The notes: a model not told the origin generated them from the sequence alone. A DNA stretch of 64,000 bases from Nereocystis luetkeana (GCA_031213475.1 JARUPZ010000009.1:10697601-10761600); one strand, 5' to 3'; shown: positions 31,590-42,889, counted from the stretch's first letter. A program made the numbers and translations.

Positions 31590-32480
31590 CCCGAGTTGAC
31601 AAGGGGAGGGGGGGAAACGCCGTTTATTTTTCATATAATAGTCTATATAGATGACGGGGTAGTGGCGGAGGTACAGTGACGGGCCGACGGGAAGGACATG
31701 CCGTCACGCGTCTGTGTCTCTGGCGTCGGACCATTTCCGGGTTTTGGGCGAGAGATCCCCGCGGAATCCTGCTTTACTGTCTTTCCCAAAACCATTGTCG
31801 AGACGTGGGGTACGGCGTTGTGTATTCTAGGGGGGGATATTGATACATTAGCGACCGCCATCTCAGTTCCCGTCGCAAAGCCGGAGCGCCCCCGCTACGT
31901 GACGGCTATGCAAGTGGCCCTTCGGTAGAGCGGTCGCGGGCGAGGACGAGCCGAAGTTCCTTATGGGTCGGTTCTTGGCACTACTAGTGTGGAGTAGTGC
32001 GGCCGGTAAAGTGTTTCGGTTCGGTTCGACGCATGCTGAACCACCTAGGCTAGGCTTGCGCCCCGTTCGCGCCTGCCGGAGCGAGGTGACCCACGTAGCG
32101 CAAACGCGCACAAGCATCGTGCCCATGGATTTGATTGGGTCTTGACTTCCACCCCGACGTGTCGTTCCGGCATGTATGTGCCGGTGGCGGGAGGGCTAGC
32201 TTCTCCCGCGAGTCGCTTCCCTGGCCCCTTACACCGTAGTTACATACAGACGCTAGGGCCAATTTGTTTCGTTGGATGATTCCGGTGACTCCATGGGTGG
32301 TCGGTTATCGATGCCTGGGTCAAGGTCCGGACGCCGGACGTGAACCCCACAAGCCCCAGTTTTCCTTTGGTCATTATTTCCATGTTTCAGTCCGTGAATA
32401 AAGATATAGACATGATACACTATATAACAACGCATACGGGGTATACAACGAACCCAAACATTTGTCACACGCGTTGGCGA
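31590..32480. other. Possible 3' part of the copia element
   Basis: Lies downstream of the minus-strand gag relic. The minus-strand frames here (31643-31861, 32050-32262) are not recognisable as protease or integrase. I see no gene on +. Confidence 0.35.
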
Positions 32481-32489
32481 GAACAAAAC

Positions 32490-33563
32490 TCAAGCAAACG
32501 TTGCAAGAACACTCACGAGCCTAACGACAACGACCCACGTTATGCAAACTTCGAGACAGGACGTCTCACAATCGAGAGGCATTAGGAACGTTACGCGAGC
32601 GTTGCGGTATGCGGTCGTCAACCCTGGATTATTCAAGATAAATCTGGTTTCAGTGGAAAAAGAATCAGTCAAAAATGTCGTGCAACATGCTGATAGAGTT
32701 CCTCCTCAGAAGGAAGAAACCCATGGGAACCAAGCTTGCTGCGGAGTGTATGTGATCTCCCTACGTAATCTTGTGGGGATTCTGTGGCATCCATCTCTAG
32801 ACGAAAGTATTCTTGCGTCAACCTGGCTTTCTTTGTCCGCTTCCTACTGTGGTTCAAAATACTTCTTGAGGAGCCGCCAGGCTCCGCTGGGACTCCCGTT
32901 CTCTACCATTTGTGTGACCGTGGCAATGTGTGTATCTTGTTGAAGCATCAAATTCCATGCCCGACAAGCGCGTACAACTCTCTCTTCACCGTCAAGCCCT
33001 TTTAGATCGGCGATATTCACCCCCTTTTTAGCCGACCGGAAGGTGATCCTTTGTCTCAAATTCTTCTGTGAGGCCTTCCCGCCCGATAAATGCTTCCATC
33101 TGAAAAAAAAGAACCCATCACCTTTGCCTGGAGTACGTCCGGCTATTCGTATATCCCATCAAAAACCACGGGTCTGTGCCCTGACTGTACACGAGACGTA
33201 CTTGTTTGTTGGTATGAAACTAAGCCCTGTCTGTACACGAAACGTGCTTGTTTGTTGGTTTGAAACTAATCCCCCGAGTGCCTGAAGTGCCGCTATGAGG
33301 TCCGTGATTGTCGGGTCGTTGGAAAGGCCGGGCTGCTGCCGTTCTTCGGTGGGAGAGCCGGCCTGTGATTCTTCTCCGTGATCCGGGAAAGGACGCGATC
33401 CTTCGCGATGGGCTGGTGATGCTGGGGTCGATCCCGCCGGTTGTGCCTCACCGGCGACTTTGGCTGCTGCTTCGGCATCATCCAGTGCTTGTTGTACTTG
33501 TGGTTGACTGTGTTTTTGTATGGTTGCTTGTTGTTCGGCCGCGAACTCGTCGAGAGAGCTCAT
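32490..33563 (-). pseudogene. Ty1/copia-type Gag relic
   Basis: Read from 33563 down. A charged Glu/Ala/Gln-rich N-terminus starts at an ATG at 33561-33563. After a frame break comes AWNLMLQQDTHIATVTQM, then ENGSPSGAWRLLKKYF, then RLTQEYFRLEM with PQDYVGRSHTLRSKL, and a TRFILNNPGL segment. This order is typical of the retrotransposon Gag/UBN2-like region of copia elements: an alpha-helical domain with a W-x-x-L-x-x-x-Y/F core followed by the SP-x-x-Y-(V/I)-x-R helix. Frame changes and stops show it is dead. It is on the opposite strand from the gypsy pol that begins 300 bp to the right, so the two are separate insertions. Confidence 0.75.
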
Positions 33564-34143
33564 GATCGGTTCTTCCAGCGTTCCTCACACGTACTTTCCG
33601 TGGACAAAGTCAAACGCTAGCTTGGTAGATGTTTACGTGCGAGGGTGGCAGGGATGTGTGTGTGGGATGTGGTGTAGAGACCAGGCGGTGCTGGGACCGT
33701 GGACAGCTTGTGTATTATTGCCAGAGTGATCGATGCAAACCGAGGGACACGGAAAGTAACCGTGAGGCGTAGCCCAACATCCAGAGGGGGTTCCGTACCA
33801 TGGAAAAACTTGGACACAGACCTACGTCATACCGTAGCCCCTGAAACATCAAAGAAATCCTGAATGTATACTAAAACCTACACCTGCATGTGGTGAGATT
33901 GGTTTCTCCATCCGCATTATTTTCAAGAACGATGCACAACCGGTCAAACAGCGACCATATCGGCATTCCCCAGTGTTAGCAGCGAAAGTTCAAACGGAAA
34001 TCGATAAGTTAATCCTGGCAGGATTTTTGAGGCGGTCGTACTCAAATTGGTTCTGTCCCTTGGTGGTTATCGCCAAGGCAGATGGCCGTATCCGTTAGAC
34101 TTGCAACAATAAGAGGCTGAATGCCTAGTCAGTCATACTGGTC

Positions 34144-34737
34144 ATGCCATTGCCGACGGTGGACGATTTGTTATCTGACCTTAAGGGAGCGAATGTTTTT
34201 AGTACTGTGGATCTAGTTAGTGGATTTTTCCAGTGTTCTATACCAGTACACGAATACTCTATACCACTGACAGCCGTTTGTACCCAAGCCGGGAACTATG
34301 AGTGGACAGTGATGCCAATGGGGTTAGCGTCCAGTCCAGCCTGGTTTCAGTCGATTCTGTTGAGAGTTTGTGACGGATTACAACGTGTACGCCTTTTCAT
34401 CGATGGCATCGTGTGCTTTTCGAAGAACGGGGCTGAGCATTTACGAGATCTTACGAGTTTCGTTGAACGACTTACCTTGTTTGATCTGAAGTTGGCACCT
34501 AAGAAATCATACTTAGGCTTACTACGCACCATCAAATATTTGGGTCATCGAGTGACGGCTAAGGGAGTAAAGCCAGACCCAGAGACATTTGAGGCTGTGA
34601 CGAAGTTGTCGATGCCTGCAAATAGCCGCCAGTTACGTTCAGTGTTGGGAGTGCTGTCATCTTACCGGACTTTTGGGCCTCAAATGCCAACTGATACACG
34701 ACTGACTGCTGAAAAACCTTCTCAAGAAGGATGTTAA
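34144..34737 (+). pseudogene. Gypsy reverse transcriptase domain
   Basis: Shows LPTVDDLLSDLKGANVFSTVDL then YEWTVMPMGLASSPAWFQ, both classic gypsy RT blocks. The catalytic box reads LFIDGIVCFS where active elements have (Y/F/V)-x-D-D. The second Asp is Gly, so the enzyme would be inactive. Upstream (33880-34140) the finger region with HSPVLAAKVQTEIDKL and FLRRSYSNWFCPLVVIAK is readable with stops. Confidence 0.9.
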
Positions 34738-34738
34738 A

Positions 34739-35290
34739 TTCGTGTTTACCACGGAACATGTTGAGATCGTGCAGCTTCTACTACAACGACTTGCTAGCCG
34801 AGACGTTTTAGCATTCCCAGACTTTAAAGCAGCCTTGACGGGAGAAAGACCATTCGGTTTAATTACTGATGCGTCTGTGGATGGGTTGGGTGCAGTAGTT
34901 GAACAGTTACCACCGGATTCGTCTACCCGACCTTTGTGATTTCTGAGTAAAACTACTTTGCCCAATGAACGTAACTGGAGTGCCACCCAATTGGAATGTG
35001 CTGCCATAGTGTGGGCAGTCAAAGAAAAGCAGGCAATTGTTCTATGGGATACCTTTTGTATTACGGGGGGCCATAGTTAACAGGACCAAATATTGTTAGT
35101 AAAAATGGTTAAACATATAGGTTTTTATGTGTACCATAGGTCCTGTTAACTATGGTCCCCCGTAATAGTAGTAAGTGACCATAAAGAGTGGACTTTATCG
35201 ACTAAGAAGGTCAACCGAGGTCAGCGTTGGTATAATTTTTTGAGTGCACACATACATGTATACTTCATAATATAGGCCGGGAGAATTGAA
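34739..35290 (+). pseudogene. Gypsy RNase H domain split by MITE B
   Basis: KFVFTTEHVEIVQLL, then GLITDASVDGLGAVVEQL (the TDAS Asp start of RNase H), a stop at 34937, then NERNWSATQLECAAIVWAVK (the E-x-x-A helix). The domain breaks off at LWDTF, where MITE B is inserted, and resumes with VSDHKEW (the DH of RNase H). Confidence 0.85.
35061..35165. mobile_element. MITE family B, copy 7 (inside gypsy RNase H)
   Basis: TTACGGGGGGCCATAGTTAA and the inverse GTTAACTATGGTCCCCCGTAA, flanked by TA at 35059-35060 and 35166-35167. Removing it restores the expected RNase H order, so its boundaries and the TA duplication are supported by an interrupted protein. Confidence 0.96.
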
Positions 35291-35997
35291 CGGGAACGCT
35301 GATTTGATGCCACGATTACCCCTGCCGGCTACCGAAGCTGGTAACCACCCCGATGTCCGTTTATCTGACCCAACAGATATTGACGGTTACTTTATCGATG
35401 CGAGTGGAGTACGGGCAGCACATCTGATGGAACCTGCTAGTTCAAGCTTACGAGAGCCGAACGAGTTAGACCCCGACTTTATTTTCACGGTGGGGGAGAG
35501 AGAACTAAGGACTGCTCCATTGCTCCACCTACCACAAACGAAGAGTCTGCTTTCAAGTGGCAGGTGATGCAAAGCGAACGTGCGAAGCTAAAGCTGACAA
35601 AAAGAGCAAAACAACGGGAGATTGCTACACCGGACAATACTCATCTGATACAACCGACGAGTGTAGTAAGTGGTCAATGGGATTCTGGACTAATATCGCA
35701 TGCTTGTCCAATAATAATGACGGAGGAAGGACAGAGGTTTTGAGGTTTGAAAGAGAACCAACAAGTAGCTGTGATAGATAGCCAAAATCAGGATGATGAT
35801 AGTGAGGAACTTCCTGAGGAGGAGATGGATAGCAAGGAAGCAAGGGAGTTTGGAGAAAGATTGTGTGAGCGAAAGGCTGGTGATTGGTCCATTGCACAGC
35901 AGAGGGATGAAACAGCTAAGACTGCCATAAATATTATGCTCGCGAATATATATATATCAGTGGGAGACATTTCTGATGAGGCAATAATACCTGAGAC
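35286..35997 (+). pseudogene. Gypsy RNase H-integrase linker region
   Basis: The first 93 codons are open (35286-35567), then the frame is lost. A Glu/Asp-rich open frame at 35747-35997 may be the continuation before the MITE A insertion. No domain is recognised. Confidence 0.55.
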
Positions 35998-36250
35998 GAG
36001 GCGTTCTACACTAGAGGTTCACCCTGAATTTTCTGAGGCTTCTCACTCAAAGAGCTCCATACCTCACCCGAAAACTGACTTCAGTAAACATCATGCTGCA
36101 TCCCGATGAATAATCCCATGTTGTTGTCCCAAGAGTACAAAAAACGTCACTTTTCGAAACAAGATTGGCATTCCGACGAATCTGCGTTAAGGTACCCCGT
36201 CATTCAGAAAGTATTTTAGCGGAAATGTGCTACCTCTATCGTAGAACGCG
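35998..36250 (-). mobile_element. MITE family A, copy 8 (inside gypsy)
   Basis: Inverted copy with ends gcgttctacactagaggttc and acctctatcgtagaacgcgt. It lies between the linker and the integrase of the gypsy pol, so it is younger than that element. Confidence 0.92.
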
Positions 36251-36335
36251 TCAGACCGTAGAATAAACGGAAGTAAAAAGGTTAATGGCACAGGACGAAC
36301 TATTATCGGAGCTCTCAGACTCTATGAAATCGTAG

Positions 36336-37330
36336 GTGAAATGCCTCGCTGTTGAACCCGCCCATCGTGACGACAGGAATCTTGGACGGTTTGAACGTCT
36401 GCTAGGAGAGGAGCCTGTGGGGACATACGCTCCTATGTTGCTGAGGCCTTGGGTGATGGACTCTGCCCACAAGGAAGCTGCTCATCTGGGTGAGAAGGTC
36501 ACTCTTACCTTACTTCAGCGGTACTATTGGTGGAAGACCGGAATGATGGCTGATAGTGTAAAATGGTGGTTTAGTAGATGTTATACATGCCAATCGAGAA
36601 AGAACGCAAGCGGTGCTGTCAGATGGCCTTTAGTTTCCTTACCACTACCTAGTCGTCCGAGACAGATGGTATCGTTTGATTCATTGGGACCTTTGCGGAG
36701 ACGAAAAACGGTACGTGTATGTCATCCTTATTCTACATTTATTTAGTAGGCACGGAGAGGGATATATATGCGATGACCAAAGAAGAGAAGACAGCCAGGG
36801 GACGTGCCTCTCGGATAGTAACTAATTATATATATATACCGAGATGGGGATGCCCCCACACGTTTTTATCAGACCGCGGTACCGAATTTATATCTTAGGT
36901 TAACAGGGCAATAAGTATACGAAACGTTGGGCGCAGTTAAGAAATTTACAAGCTCCTATCATCTACAGACAAATAAATGGAATGGTTGAGAGATTAAACC
37001 ACACCCTTTCTTTGCCAGATAGATGTTGTCATATTTGATAGCGGATGACCAGAAAAATTGGGACGAAATGCTCTCATGCATGCGGTAGCAGCTCACAACA
37101 ATAACGTCAGTAGAGGGAACGAAGTACACATTGGTCGATACTCTAGGTTACCCATGACGATATTAGAAGGGAGAGGCGTAAAAGGACACCAGGGTTTAAA
37201 ATTACTATTATTTAGAACTATTAATAATGAGAGACAGGCAAGCAAGTGAAAGCCTATGAACTGGTTGAGGAGGAAGATAGTCTGATAAAAGCCAAGAAGC
37301 AGCCGACGAAAATCGTATTGAGATAATCAA
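36336..37330 (+). pseudogene. Gypsy integrase (zinc finger and core)
   Basis: The H-H-C-C finger is readable: HKEAAHLG supplies the His pair and CYTCQSRK the Cys pair. PLPSRPRQMVSFDSLGPL begins the core with its first catalytic Asp, GCPHTFLSDRGTEFIS gives the second, and a NGMVERLNH segment gives the catalytic Glu, each after a frame change. The third block is near 36980. Confidence 0.85.
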
Positions 37331-38382
37331 TAGACGCCCCAAGTATGAAGTTGGAAGTTGGGTGTGGGTCTATGATGATAAGAGTAGTACTATTTCTGGA
37401 GGCTGACAACATGTTCTAAAAACAAGCGAGGCTGAATATCGAAGTCAAAAACTAGCTCTGACTGCAAAGTTAGCTCAGTGTTGGACAGGACCCTATAAAA
37501 TACTGTTTGTTGGTCCCGGTACCACAACAAGCGATGGGAAAAAGGTTGGCCCTAACTTGATGTTGGTGGAAGTTCGGAAGGACGAACCGGGCCGAGAAAT
37601 CAATGCAAGAGTATCCAAGTATCGGTGTAAGCAGTGCTACAATCCGCATGTATGTATGTCATGAGGGAGAAGAAGGACCGAAATCCCTGCCATGGGCAAT
37701 GAGCAGCTATGTCTCGAATAAGTGTTCGGAACGTTCACCCCCTTTTCATCTCAACGCTGAGGGCAGTACGGAATTGGACCAATATCGTATCACCCCCACC
37801 CTTATTACTATAAACACCGCATTTATTTCTAGGGGTTTGGGAGGGAAAAACGTAGCCCAATATGATATTACTAGCTGGAATGAAGTTACCATAAATACTT
37901 GAGAACATGAGACGGATTTAGAACGGAGGGGAAGTTTGGTATCTAGGTATTGGGCCGGGGAACCAGTACAAGTAGGGGGAGAAAACGCTAGGCATCGGAG
38001 GTACAGGGTGCAACTAACCAAACGTACACTTGCGGGTGCTAACAGTAAAATATTTGTTGCCGCGGGGTACAAAGTCTGCTGTGATACCAGAGGTTGGCCC
38101 GGAATATATGCACGTGACATCATAGGACCGTACACTTACTTCAAAACATCCCGCGCAGGTTGGTATCTGGTCCGAGTGGTGATGGTGCCCGAGGATGCGG
38201 AGAGCAAGGAACTACCGCATACCATCAGGCTGCTGGGCCTTGGGAAGAGATACAAGGTACACCTTACCAAGGAGAAGCCTAGCACTGCTGTTTGCGAGGA
38301 AGTAGGAACTTGGGGTTGGCATGCACATGTTACGGCTAAGAGTTCTGACGCGTTCTACGATAAGATAGAGGTAGCACAATGA
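37331..38382 (+). pseudogene. Gypsy integrase C-terminal module and extension
   Basis: KYEVGSWVWVYDDKS then AQCWTGPYKILFVGPG are the post-core GPY/F-like block. A long extension follows with RRYRVQLTKRTL, AAGYKVCCDTRG and a YFKTSRAGWYLVRVV segment that may be a chromo- or Tudor-like fold. A similar module (WYKGDDVLWWLGKIS... then a DDPGPIKLPL block) is present in the gypsy copy at 51.1-52.3 kb, so a long C-terminal extension is a shared trait of both elements. Confidence 0.75.
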
Positions 38383-38587
38383 CATTTCCATTAAATTGTT
38401 TCTGATGACTGGGTTTCTTAACCCAAAATCGTCGCAATGCCAACCTGGATTCGAAAAATGACGTTTTTGTAAGCTTGGGCCATGGGATTATTCATCATCG
38501 GGATGCAATTTGATCCTTGCCGAAGTCAGTTTTCGGGTAAGAAGAGGAGCCTCAGAAAATTCAGGGTGAAGCTCTATGAACGCCTCT
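38347..38587 (+). mobile_element. MITE family A, copy 9
   Basis: The left end gcgttctacgataagatagag and the right end ctctatgaacgcctcttc are both slightly altered. It overlaps the end of the readable gypsy frame. Confidence 0.88.
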
Positions 38588-38634
38588 TCTAAGAAGTTTT
38601 TGCACACCATTTAAAGGTTAGAAGGAACGGGTGT

Positions 38635-38988
38635 ATGGAGCTGGACAGCAGTGACACGCCAAGACAGCCCAAGGGGAAGGATAGCAAAAATACGAATTTT
38701 ATGGTCGCAGTGACGGGGACTAGGCTCGACCCCGTGAAACAAGGAAGTTATAATAAAATACACACTATTTTCTGCTATTTTATATATTTAGATCACATGT
38801 CCAATGTAAAAGGGTGGGTTAGAGGTAAAGTAGCTCAGACTTTCACTTTTTTTTACAGTATTCATGCTGTACTGGGTCTAATGTCTGATGGAGGATTCAC
38901 TCACATCAATCAGATAAAAGATATGCTAGGGGATTGGCTATTTTGCTTGGGACGGATAGCTGGTCTATGTCTAGGATTTGAGAGATAG
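38635..38988 (+). other. 117-codon ORF of unknown nature
   Basis: Starts at a true ATG (38635). It has a moderately hydrophobic middle and no motif I recognise. It follows the gypsy copy and may be repeat-derived. Confidence 0.25.
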
Positions 38989-39149
38989 TACTAGGATAAT
39001 GAGTGGGTCGGGTACCAGAATGGGCTCTACTTACTTCCAAGTAGCTTTTCCTCTGCAGTTTTCGTACGTGTACCATCACACTCACTCGTCATGAACACCT
39101 AGAAGATCGAGAGGTGACAATTAACTTTATAGCGGCAAGTGTGGTGAGA

Positions 39150-39452
39150 TTGGTTGTTGTTGTTGTTTGTTGTTGTTCTCACATTAACTCTCTGACGAAG
39201 GAGTCCGTGGTCACACAAAAGGTGCTGGAGCCCTAGGAAGATCCGAAAAACAAAAAAAAACGAAAATTCGGCTGCCTCAAAATACACGAGACGAAGAAAG
39301 CGCACACGAGCTAAAACCAATGTGCAAACTGAACTAACATGGCCACGGGTATATCCTCTCAACTTCTCAACTTTAACATACAGTACCCCCGTTCCCACCA
39401 CTAACCAACTCGTGGCTGCTGACTACAGCGGATGCTGTCTGAAGTGCTGCCT
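39150..39452 (-). mobile_element. SINE-like retroposon S, copy 1
   Basis: About 300 bp, over 90% identical by eye to 40436-40727. On the minus strand it ends in an (AAC)n tail (TTG repeats at 39150-39175 on +). I found no clear target-site duplication for this copy. Confidence 0.75.
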
Positions 39453-39717
39453 GCACCGTACGAAACGCACGGTAGTCGTGAAAACGAAAGAAGAACACAC
39501 CTGCCTGCTATCTGGAGTGCTGTCAGATTGGTGTGTGAGCTTGGAGATTAGCTATTATTATTGGAGATGGGACCAGGAGGGTTGGAGAGAGACAGTCAGT
39601 ACAAAAATAGGTCAATCAACAGCTGCACCTACGACCTATTAATAGGATAGACCTACGTAGTAACCTGTACCAGAAATACCGTTAGAGATGTACTGAGCAA
39701 GCGAGTTGGAACGGGTA

Positions 39718-39900
39718 CGGTTTAACAATCTGGGAGAAGGAATCTTTAGGTTGGTAGGCTGTTCGGGTGTTTTGGTTCCTGTTGGGATCAAGATACGGGC
39801 GAAGACCCAACCCCACCCCTGACTCTAACCCTAACCCTAACCCTAACCCTAGCCCTGACCCCAAACCGCAGCCAAAACGGGCCAAAACTCGCCATAAACG
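39718..39900. repeat. Dispersed repeat T with telomere-like core, copy 1
   Basis: Shared with 45238-45400 from TTTAACAATCTGGGAGAAG to AAAACTCGCCATAAACG. The core 39822-39865 holds about five CCCTAA-type units (TTAGGG on the other strand), degenerate at the 3' side (CCCTAGCCCTGACCCC). It is embedded in non-telomeric DNA, so it is interstitial. Confidence 0.8.
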
Positions 39901-40435
39901 CGGCTGCGCCGAGTTTGCATCGAACCAGGAAATATCTCAGTTGCGGACGACGATTCCGAAGTGCAGACCACGCTACACATTTTTCGAGTAAAAAACATCC
40001 CTAAAGATCCCTTATCCCAACCTGCTAAACCTACTCTTGAAGAGAGAGCCAGGTAGAATCACTTGCTCTTGCTTTGTCTCTAGACACTGGGGGAGGACGT
40101 TGGTCATCCGATACAGGATATCAGTAGGTAGGATAGCAGTAGTAGGTAGATCAGTTCTTCCCATGAGAAGAGTGGATAGAAAAGGAAAACGGTATAGTTG
40201 GAGCAGTTGGGAAGGTAAGACGATGCAAGTGGGATGGGTCGCCCCCACCTCCTCTGGTCAGTTCATCGTCTGTCCATCTATCTGCAGGAAGATAATCGTA
40301 CGACTTCTCAGCTATAATAATACTCTTGATCTCCGCCTACTGCATTTACTCCATGAACATCAGCACAGTTCATCACAGAGCATCTCGCACTGTACAACGC
40401 CCATCCTCAGCGTACAACAGGCTATCTCCCCACAT

Positions 40436-40727
40436 TGTTGTTTGTTGTTGTTGTTCTCACATTAACTCTCTGACGAAGGGGTCCGTGGTCACAAAAGGTG
40501 CTGGAGCCCTAGGAAGATCCGAAAAACGAAAAAAACGAAAATTCGGCTGCCTCAAAATACACGAGACGAAAAAAGCGCACACAAGATAAAACCAATGTGC
40601 AAACTGAACCAACATGGCCACGGGTATATCCTCTCAACTATAACATAGAAGAGTACCCCCGTTCCCACCACTAACTAACCAACTCGTGGCTGCTGACTAC
40701 AGCGGATGCTGTCTCAAGTAGTGCTGC
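40436..40727 (-). mobile_element. SINE-like retroposon S, copy 2, with 14-bp target duplication
   Basis: A 292-bp body flanked by a perfect direct repeat CTATCTCCCCACAT at 40422-40435 and 40728-40741. On the minus strand the element ends in (AAC)n next to the duplication. A long target duplication plus a simple-sequence tail is the hallmark of LINE-mediated retroposition. No convincing tRNA, 5S or 7SL promoter box was seen in the head. Confidence 0.85.
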
Positions 40728-41255
40728 CTATCTCCCCACATACCCGAAGTTGGCTCCGAATTTGCTACGAGTACCTCCTTCAGGTATTGTCCCCCCGAGG
40801 TCCCACCATTCGGCGAGGTCGTGGATATCCGTATCTTATTTGTACCACTGCGGTCACTCATATTCCTGGACTATTTGCTGTTGTTGTCAGCGGAGATGTC
40901 GTCAGCAGTTACATTGTCCCGTGACAAGTAATCACTGCAGGTTGGAATGCAAGGCCCGTGCCGCGCACACACACACTCTTCCTGTCCATCATCGTTGATC
41001 GTCGTTTTGTCGGATCGTCTGTACCGATCCTATATATACCAAAACCTGGCGTGTCCTACACGCTACCCTCTTGAAAAAAGAAAAAAGGGAAGTGTCATAG
41101 ATGCCGAGTCGAACCTGGGGATCCTCCCCACGGCAATACCGGAGGATACCGCGAAAAATCCCGTACCTGGTACGTGTTTTTGATCAACGGTATTTTGAAA
41201 AATACCGACCGTTCGTTTTTCGAAACGCAGTTTTCAAGCCAAAACCACCCATAAC

Positions 41256-41347
41256 CCTTTTAGAACCGGAGTCCCGTTACGGGGGCAAACAATTCAAATT
41301 TCAAGTTGTTTGTCCCCAAAACGGGACTGCGGTTCTGAAGGGGTTAA
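41256..41347. mobile_element. MITE family C, copy 3
   Basis: AACCCTTTTAGAACC...CCCGTTACGGGGGCAAAC pairs with GTTTGTCCCCAAAACGGGAC...GGTTCTGAAGGGGTT around an AATTC-rich loop. The full inverted structure is present. Confidence 0.9.
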
Positions 41348-41642
41348 AGATCCCTTCTCCAAGATTGCTAAACCTACTCTTTTTCGGACCTTCTTTTCGT
41401 TACGAGTACACGTTATGTTTTGGGAAGTTTATTTGCACCTACCTGCAAACGGGGGTCCGACCGCTACGGGGAAGAGGAAACCCTTCCTCACTTCGCTCAA
41501 TCCCCATCGGAAAGGCCACTTTCTGGATCAAGGTTTAGAAGAGGTTGGCTGCCACTCGTCTCACACGGTTTTGCCGGGCTTGGATGCTTCCATTGTACTG
41601 GCCTCGTGGCTCGACCGGATCAATTTATTACAGGCGATAACG

Positions 41643-41679
41643 CAGCAGCAGCAGCAGCAGCAGCAGCGGCAGCAGCAGT

Positions 41680-41718
<39 letters not shown>
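41643..41718. repeat. CAG trinucleotide repeat upstream of an exon
   Basis: About 24 CAG units with CGG and TAA interruptions. It ends 42 bp before the ATG at 41761, so it would lie in the 5' leader if that gene is real. Confidence 0.92.
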
Positions 41719-41760
41719 CACCCCCCAAGAGACTATAATAACACTGTTGCTGCAGTGGGG

Positions 41761-42171
41761 ATGTCAATTCACGTTTCGAAGGTCTTCGAAAACGTCGCTC
41801 TCAGCAGCAACAGCAAGGCGACGCCGGTTTCTTGGTTATTGTCTCTGCTTTGCGCCGTGTTGGTGGTGCTTCCCCGGCCTGGACTCGGCGGTGTTATTCT
41901 TGCTTCAGAAAAGGCCAAGGAAAAAAAAGAAGGTGCAAACACTACGACCTCTGCAACTCTGGGGCATGACATTGGCACCAATAATAGTGGCCATCATGTT
42001 GGCGGTCCCGGTTACTTTTGGGGCGGCGGACCGCCAAACGCCGGAGGGTCGAGGAGGAAGAGCGCTTATCCACGCATCCTAACGGTGTTAACGACGTTCA
42101 GCAAGCGGTCCGGGTTCGTCAAGGCCTATAAGGAGAGTTCGTGGGATCGAGATGACGGGTACCGTCCGCCG
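41761..42171 (+). CDS. Probable first exon, secreted or type II membrane protein
   Basis: Begins at ATG 41761 and reads 137 codons to a strong donor (cgccg|gtgagc), phase 0. A hydrophobic segment SWLLSLLCAVLVVLP (residues ~23-37) fits a signal anchor. Then come a Gly-rich spacer and an ordered segment YPRILTVLTTFSKRSGF followed by VKAYKE and DRDDGYRP, which looks like the start of a catalytic domain (beta strand plus helix) of a Golgi enzyme, perhaps a glycosyltransferase. MITE B copy 8 lies 21 bp into the intron. Exons at 60850 and 61367 have matching phase and a plausible continuing sequence. Confidence 0.6.
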
Positions 42172-42192
42172 GTGAGCAATGACACAGCATTA

Positions 42193-42297
42193 TTACGGGG
42201 GACCATAGTTAATAGGACCTATGGTATTCATAAAAAACTATATATTTAACCATTTTTACTAACAAAATTTGGTCCTATTAACTACGGTCCCCCGTAA
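42193..42297. mobile_element. MITE family B, copy 8 (just after a splice donor)
   Basis: TTACGGGGGACCATAGTTAA and the inverse are nearly perfect, with TA on both sides. It starts 21 bp after the donor GT of the exon ending at 42171. Confidence 0.95.
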
Positions 42298-42662
42298 TAG
42301 TAGCAGTCCGTAGGTACAAAAGGGTAGGCCCCTCGGACGGACCACCCGTTAGAGGAAGACATATCAAATACAACATGTATGTGGGATCTCATAATAATAT
42401 GCGCGCACGTCGTTAATGCCCAGTGCTACAAGGAAGTACGGCAGGCGGGGCACCGTTGTTTTTACTGCCCGCTGGGTAACAGAGATAGATAGAGATGTTG
42501 ACCTACGCGGAGGAGGAAACAAAACTCTCCGAGACCGCGCATATCGCAGAAGAAGCAAGAGGCTTGGAAAAGCAAGAAGTGGATAGTCAATCGGCCAAGT
42601 GGCGCTCAGCAACCATCGACACAGGAACTAATTGCCCCTATTGTTCGTACCACCAGTTCAAC

Positions 42663-42722
42663 TACCAGGTAGGTATGTATCTGGTATCTGGTATCTGGTA
42701 CCTGGTATCTGGTACCACTGGT
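42663..42722. repeat. Tandem GTATCTG/GTACCTG repeat
   Basis: Six or so 7-bp units GTATCTG with one GTACCTG. It includes exact TACCAGGTA (42663) and TACCTGGTA (42699) words. Confidence 0.85.
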
Positions 42723-42738
42723 ATATATTTTTCATAGG

Positions 42739-42823
42739 ACCGCAGTCACGTTTTGGGGACGAACTACTCACTTCAGTAGTTTTGTCCCCAACGCGAGACT
42801 GCACATTGTGCAGTCCTAAAAGC
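42739..42823. mobile_element. MITE family C, copy 4
   Basis: TAGGACCGCAGTCACGTTTT paired with a diverged CAACGCGAGACTGC arm, followed by a small local hairpin GCACATTGTGC. It is bracketed by TACCTGGTA words on the left and two overlapping TACCAGGTA on the right. Confidence 0.8.
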
Positions 42824-42889
42824 GAACCGGCACCGATTGATGATGGACGTTGATTCATGCCACGTACCAGGTACCAGGTATTTAGTAAA

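Larger units (their letters stand above)
33880..38382 (+). pseudogene. Ty3/gypsy pol, frameshifted and interrupted
   Basis: The domain order is reverse transcriptase, RNase H, linker, integrase zinc finger, integrase core, GPY/F-like module and a long C-terminal extension, which is the gypsy order. Damage includes stops at about 34097, 34125 and 34937, a frame change near 34737, a MITE B at 35061-35165, a MITE A at 35998-36250, and further frame changes through the integrase. No LTRs could be matched at either side, so the element is an old truncated copy. Confidence 0.88.

Noticed and set aside
39822-39865. A chromosome end
   Set aside because: Only about five CCCTAA units, unique DNA on both sides, and the tract is part of a dispersed repeat.
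39150-40727. The ~300-bp direct pair as LTRs of a small TRIM element
   Set aside because: Copy 2 has its own 14-bp target duplication on both sides and an (AAC)n tail, so it is an independent retroposon.
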